DNA from: Thermothielavioides terrestris NRRL 8126
Lineage: Eukaryota; Ascomycota; Sordariomycetes; Sordariales; Chaetomiaceae
Direction of reading: 5' to 3'
NCBI RefSeq assembly: GCF_000226115.1
Contig: NC_016461.1
Location: 3,472,001-3,536,000, forward strand
DNA length: 64,000 nt
Shown here: positions 62,924-64,000 of the stretch, piece by piece
Numbering within the stretch: position 1 is the first letter of the stretch
Layout of the letters: each line of letters opens with the position of its first letter
Position numbers and translations under genes: made by a program
The notes under the pieces: model-generated
Databases searched by the model: none
Seen by the model: only the letters and a program-made list of their open reading frames with translations
Told to the model about the DNA's origin: nothing

Positions 62924-63313
62924 GGTAGACGTTAAAGAGGTCCCGCCAAGACTAATTTCGGCCAATTGTCGGCAATGTTTTTATAGCGTCAGTACCCCGC
63001 CAAGACCGCTAAGCGGTTTACACTATCGCCAAGGGTTAGTTCGCCGGGGGTGCGGGGGGCGGCGCCAGCCCCTCGCTGGTTAGGGTGAGGGTTATAGTTA
63101 GGGTGAGGGTCAAGGTTAGGGTGTGGGTTAACTTCGTTTTCTTTTTTTTCGATTTGGTTGAGGTTTCGCGAAGCTGTTGCTACGAGTCTTTGCAATTCTC
63201 GTTGTTGATGTTGCTCGAAGTCGTCGCGGCCGCGCTCACCCCGTGGCGATTGTAAATACTTGTAAGCGGCAGTCTCCGAAATTAGTCTTGGCGGGACCTC
63301 TTTAACGACGACC
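62924..63313 (+). mobile_element. hAT-type MITE, copy 3 (390 bp)
   Basis: Third member of the family, same orientation. The ends are GGTAGACGTTAAAGAGGTCC and the inverted CTTTAACGACGACC. The perfect 8-bp target-site duplication is AAGCTTGG (62916-62923 and 63314-63321). The core (about 63078-63132) has the clearest telomere-like content: GGTTAGGG, GTTAGGG and GAGGGTTA units in quick succession. No open frame for a transposase. Confidence 0.93.
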
Positions 63314-64000
63314 AAGCTTGGCAGCGGGCTTGACGCTAAGACCCACTCCAAGATGACCAGGGTTGCATTGGATTGCGACTGCCGCGGTGACCCTGGTCCA
63401 GCTGGATCTTGCAGGCCCCACAAGCCCTTTTTGGGCGAGCGCAAGCCAGCAGTGACACCTCCTTGCGTCATTCAATAGCAACCGGGAAGGAAGATGCGCT
63501 GTTCAACCAGGCGCTGGGACACAGGCCCAGCTGCGACGGTCGCCCCGGTGGGCAAAGAATGATGCAGTGCTATGGGAATGGAACCCTTCTGGGTGTCTGT
63601 CCATGACAACCGGAATTTGGCTTGGAGGAAAGACACGGAACTGATGAAGATCTATCGTCAGGATTACAGGAATCACTGTGCACGGAGTACCGCGCACCTC
63701 CCCTTCCTCTCTTCCTCGGCGGGCAGCCTCTCTTCCCCCTGGTTTTTGTTTTGCATCGCGACTGTGCGACCAATGCCAGCCATCGGAGCCAACCGCCGGC
63801 ATTCGATTGGCACTACTGCGGAGTTAGCTGTCCCAGAACGGCTCGGCCCACCCTCACTGGCGCCGTCAAGCTGCTAGCTAAGCTCAGGTAGTGCACGCTA
63901 GGACTAATAGGTGAAGTGGTTTGCACACTACTCGCTTCCCGTCGCCGTGCATGGGGACACCCCCGGCTACTCAGTTTCTTCTGGCCTTCATATGAAGGCC
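63314..64000. other. Right-end spacer
   Basis: This 687-bp stretch holds short open frames only. It ends at the window edge in a perfect 18-bp palindrome, GGCCTTCATATGAAGGCC (63983-64000). No gene is supported. Confidence 0.55.

Noticed and set aside
62924..63313. Chromosome end / telomere
   Set aside because: TTAGGG-like repeats here are degenerate, internal to a MITE and followed by unique sequence, so they do not mark a telomere.
1..64000. tRNA, 5S rRNA or CRISPR
   Set aside because: Scanning both strands for GGTTCGAA-type B boxes, known 5S segments and regularly spaced repeats gave nothing convincing.

Overview
The window looks like nuclear DNA of a filamentous ascomycete, most likely a Sordariomycete (Sordariales/Chaetomiaceae-like; this placement is inference). 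Reasons: GC-rich coding sequence, short introns (51-97 nt in nearly every case; one of 175 nt) with GTRNGN donors and CTRAC-type branch points, one gene per 3-4 kb on either strand, and characteristic fungal families (HOS3, SPO7, MET2, BBC1, CLD1, WSC sensor, THO2). Sixteen protein-coding loci are supported, three of which look broken. I found no tRNA, rRNA or CRISPR.

Layout: 1-616 is the 5' part of a serine-rich conserved fungal gene (minus strand), followed by about 6.1 kb with no convincing gene. 6.7-17.2 kb is a compact housekeeping block: BBC1/MTI1 actin-patch SH3 protein (-), RTR1 CTD phosphatase (+), ribosomal protein eS17 (-), mitochondrial ribosomal protein MRP51/bS1m (-) and the queuine tRNA-ribosyltransferase catalytic subunit (-). 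17.2-24.4 kb looks accessory: a broken secreted/GPI-like gene, an orphan kinase-like gene, a hAT-type miniature transposon and a PD-(D/E)XK-like gene whose 5' end is frame-disrupted. 24.4-49.95 kb is a second conserved block: HOS3 deacetylase (+), CLD1-like mitochondrial hydrolase (-), SPO7 (+), a dual-specificity-phosphatase-like gene (+), MET2 (-), THO2 (+) and a WSC sensor (-). 49.95-64 kb has a long spacer with a second miniature transposon, a kelch/transmembrane protein (-), an unknown coiled-coil protein (-), a decayed cysteine-rich finger gene and a third miniature transposon next to a long purine tract.

The most notable structure is a family of three 381-391 bp non-autonomous elements (21717-22097, 52337-52727, 62924-63313). 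They share 38-bp terminal inverted repeats. Each is bounded by its own perfect 8-bp target-site duplication (CTGTTCTG, GCTAACGC, AAGCTTGG), as expected for hAT-superfamily MITEs. Each carries a degenerate TTAGGG-rich (telomere-like) core, and all three lie in the same orientation.

The genes are not one pathway. They cover transcription and mRNP export (RTR1, THO2, HOS3), translation (eS17, MRP51, TGT), membrane and lipid control (SPO7, CLD1), cell-wall sensing (WSC) and methionine synthesis (MET2). Exon coordinates were worked out by checking splice consensus, reading phase and family alignment by eye; no database search was possible.
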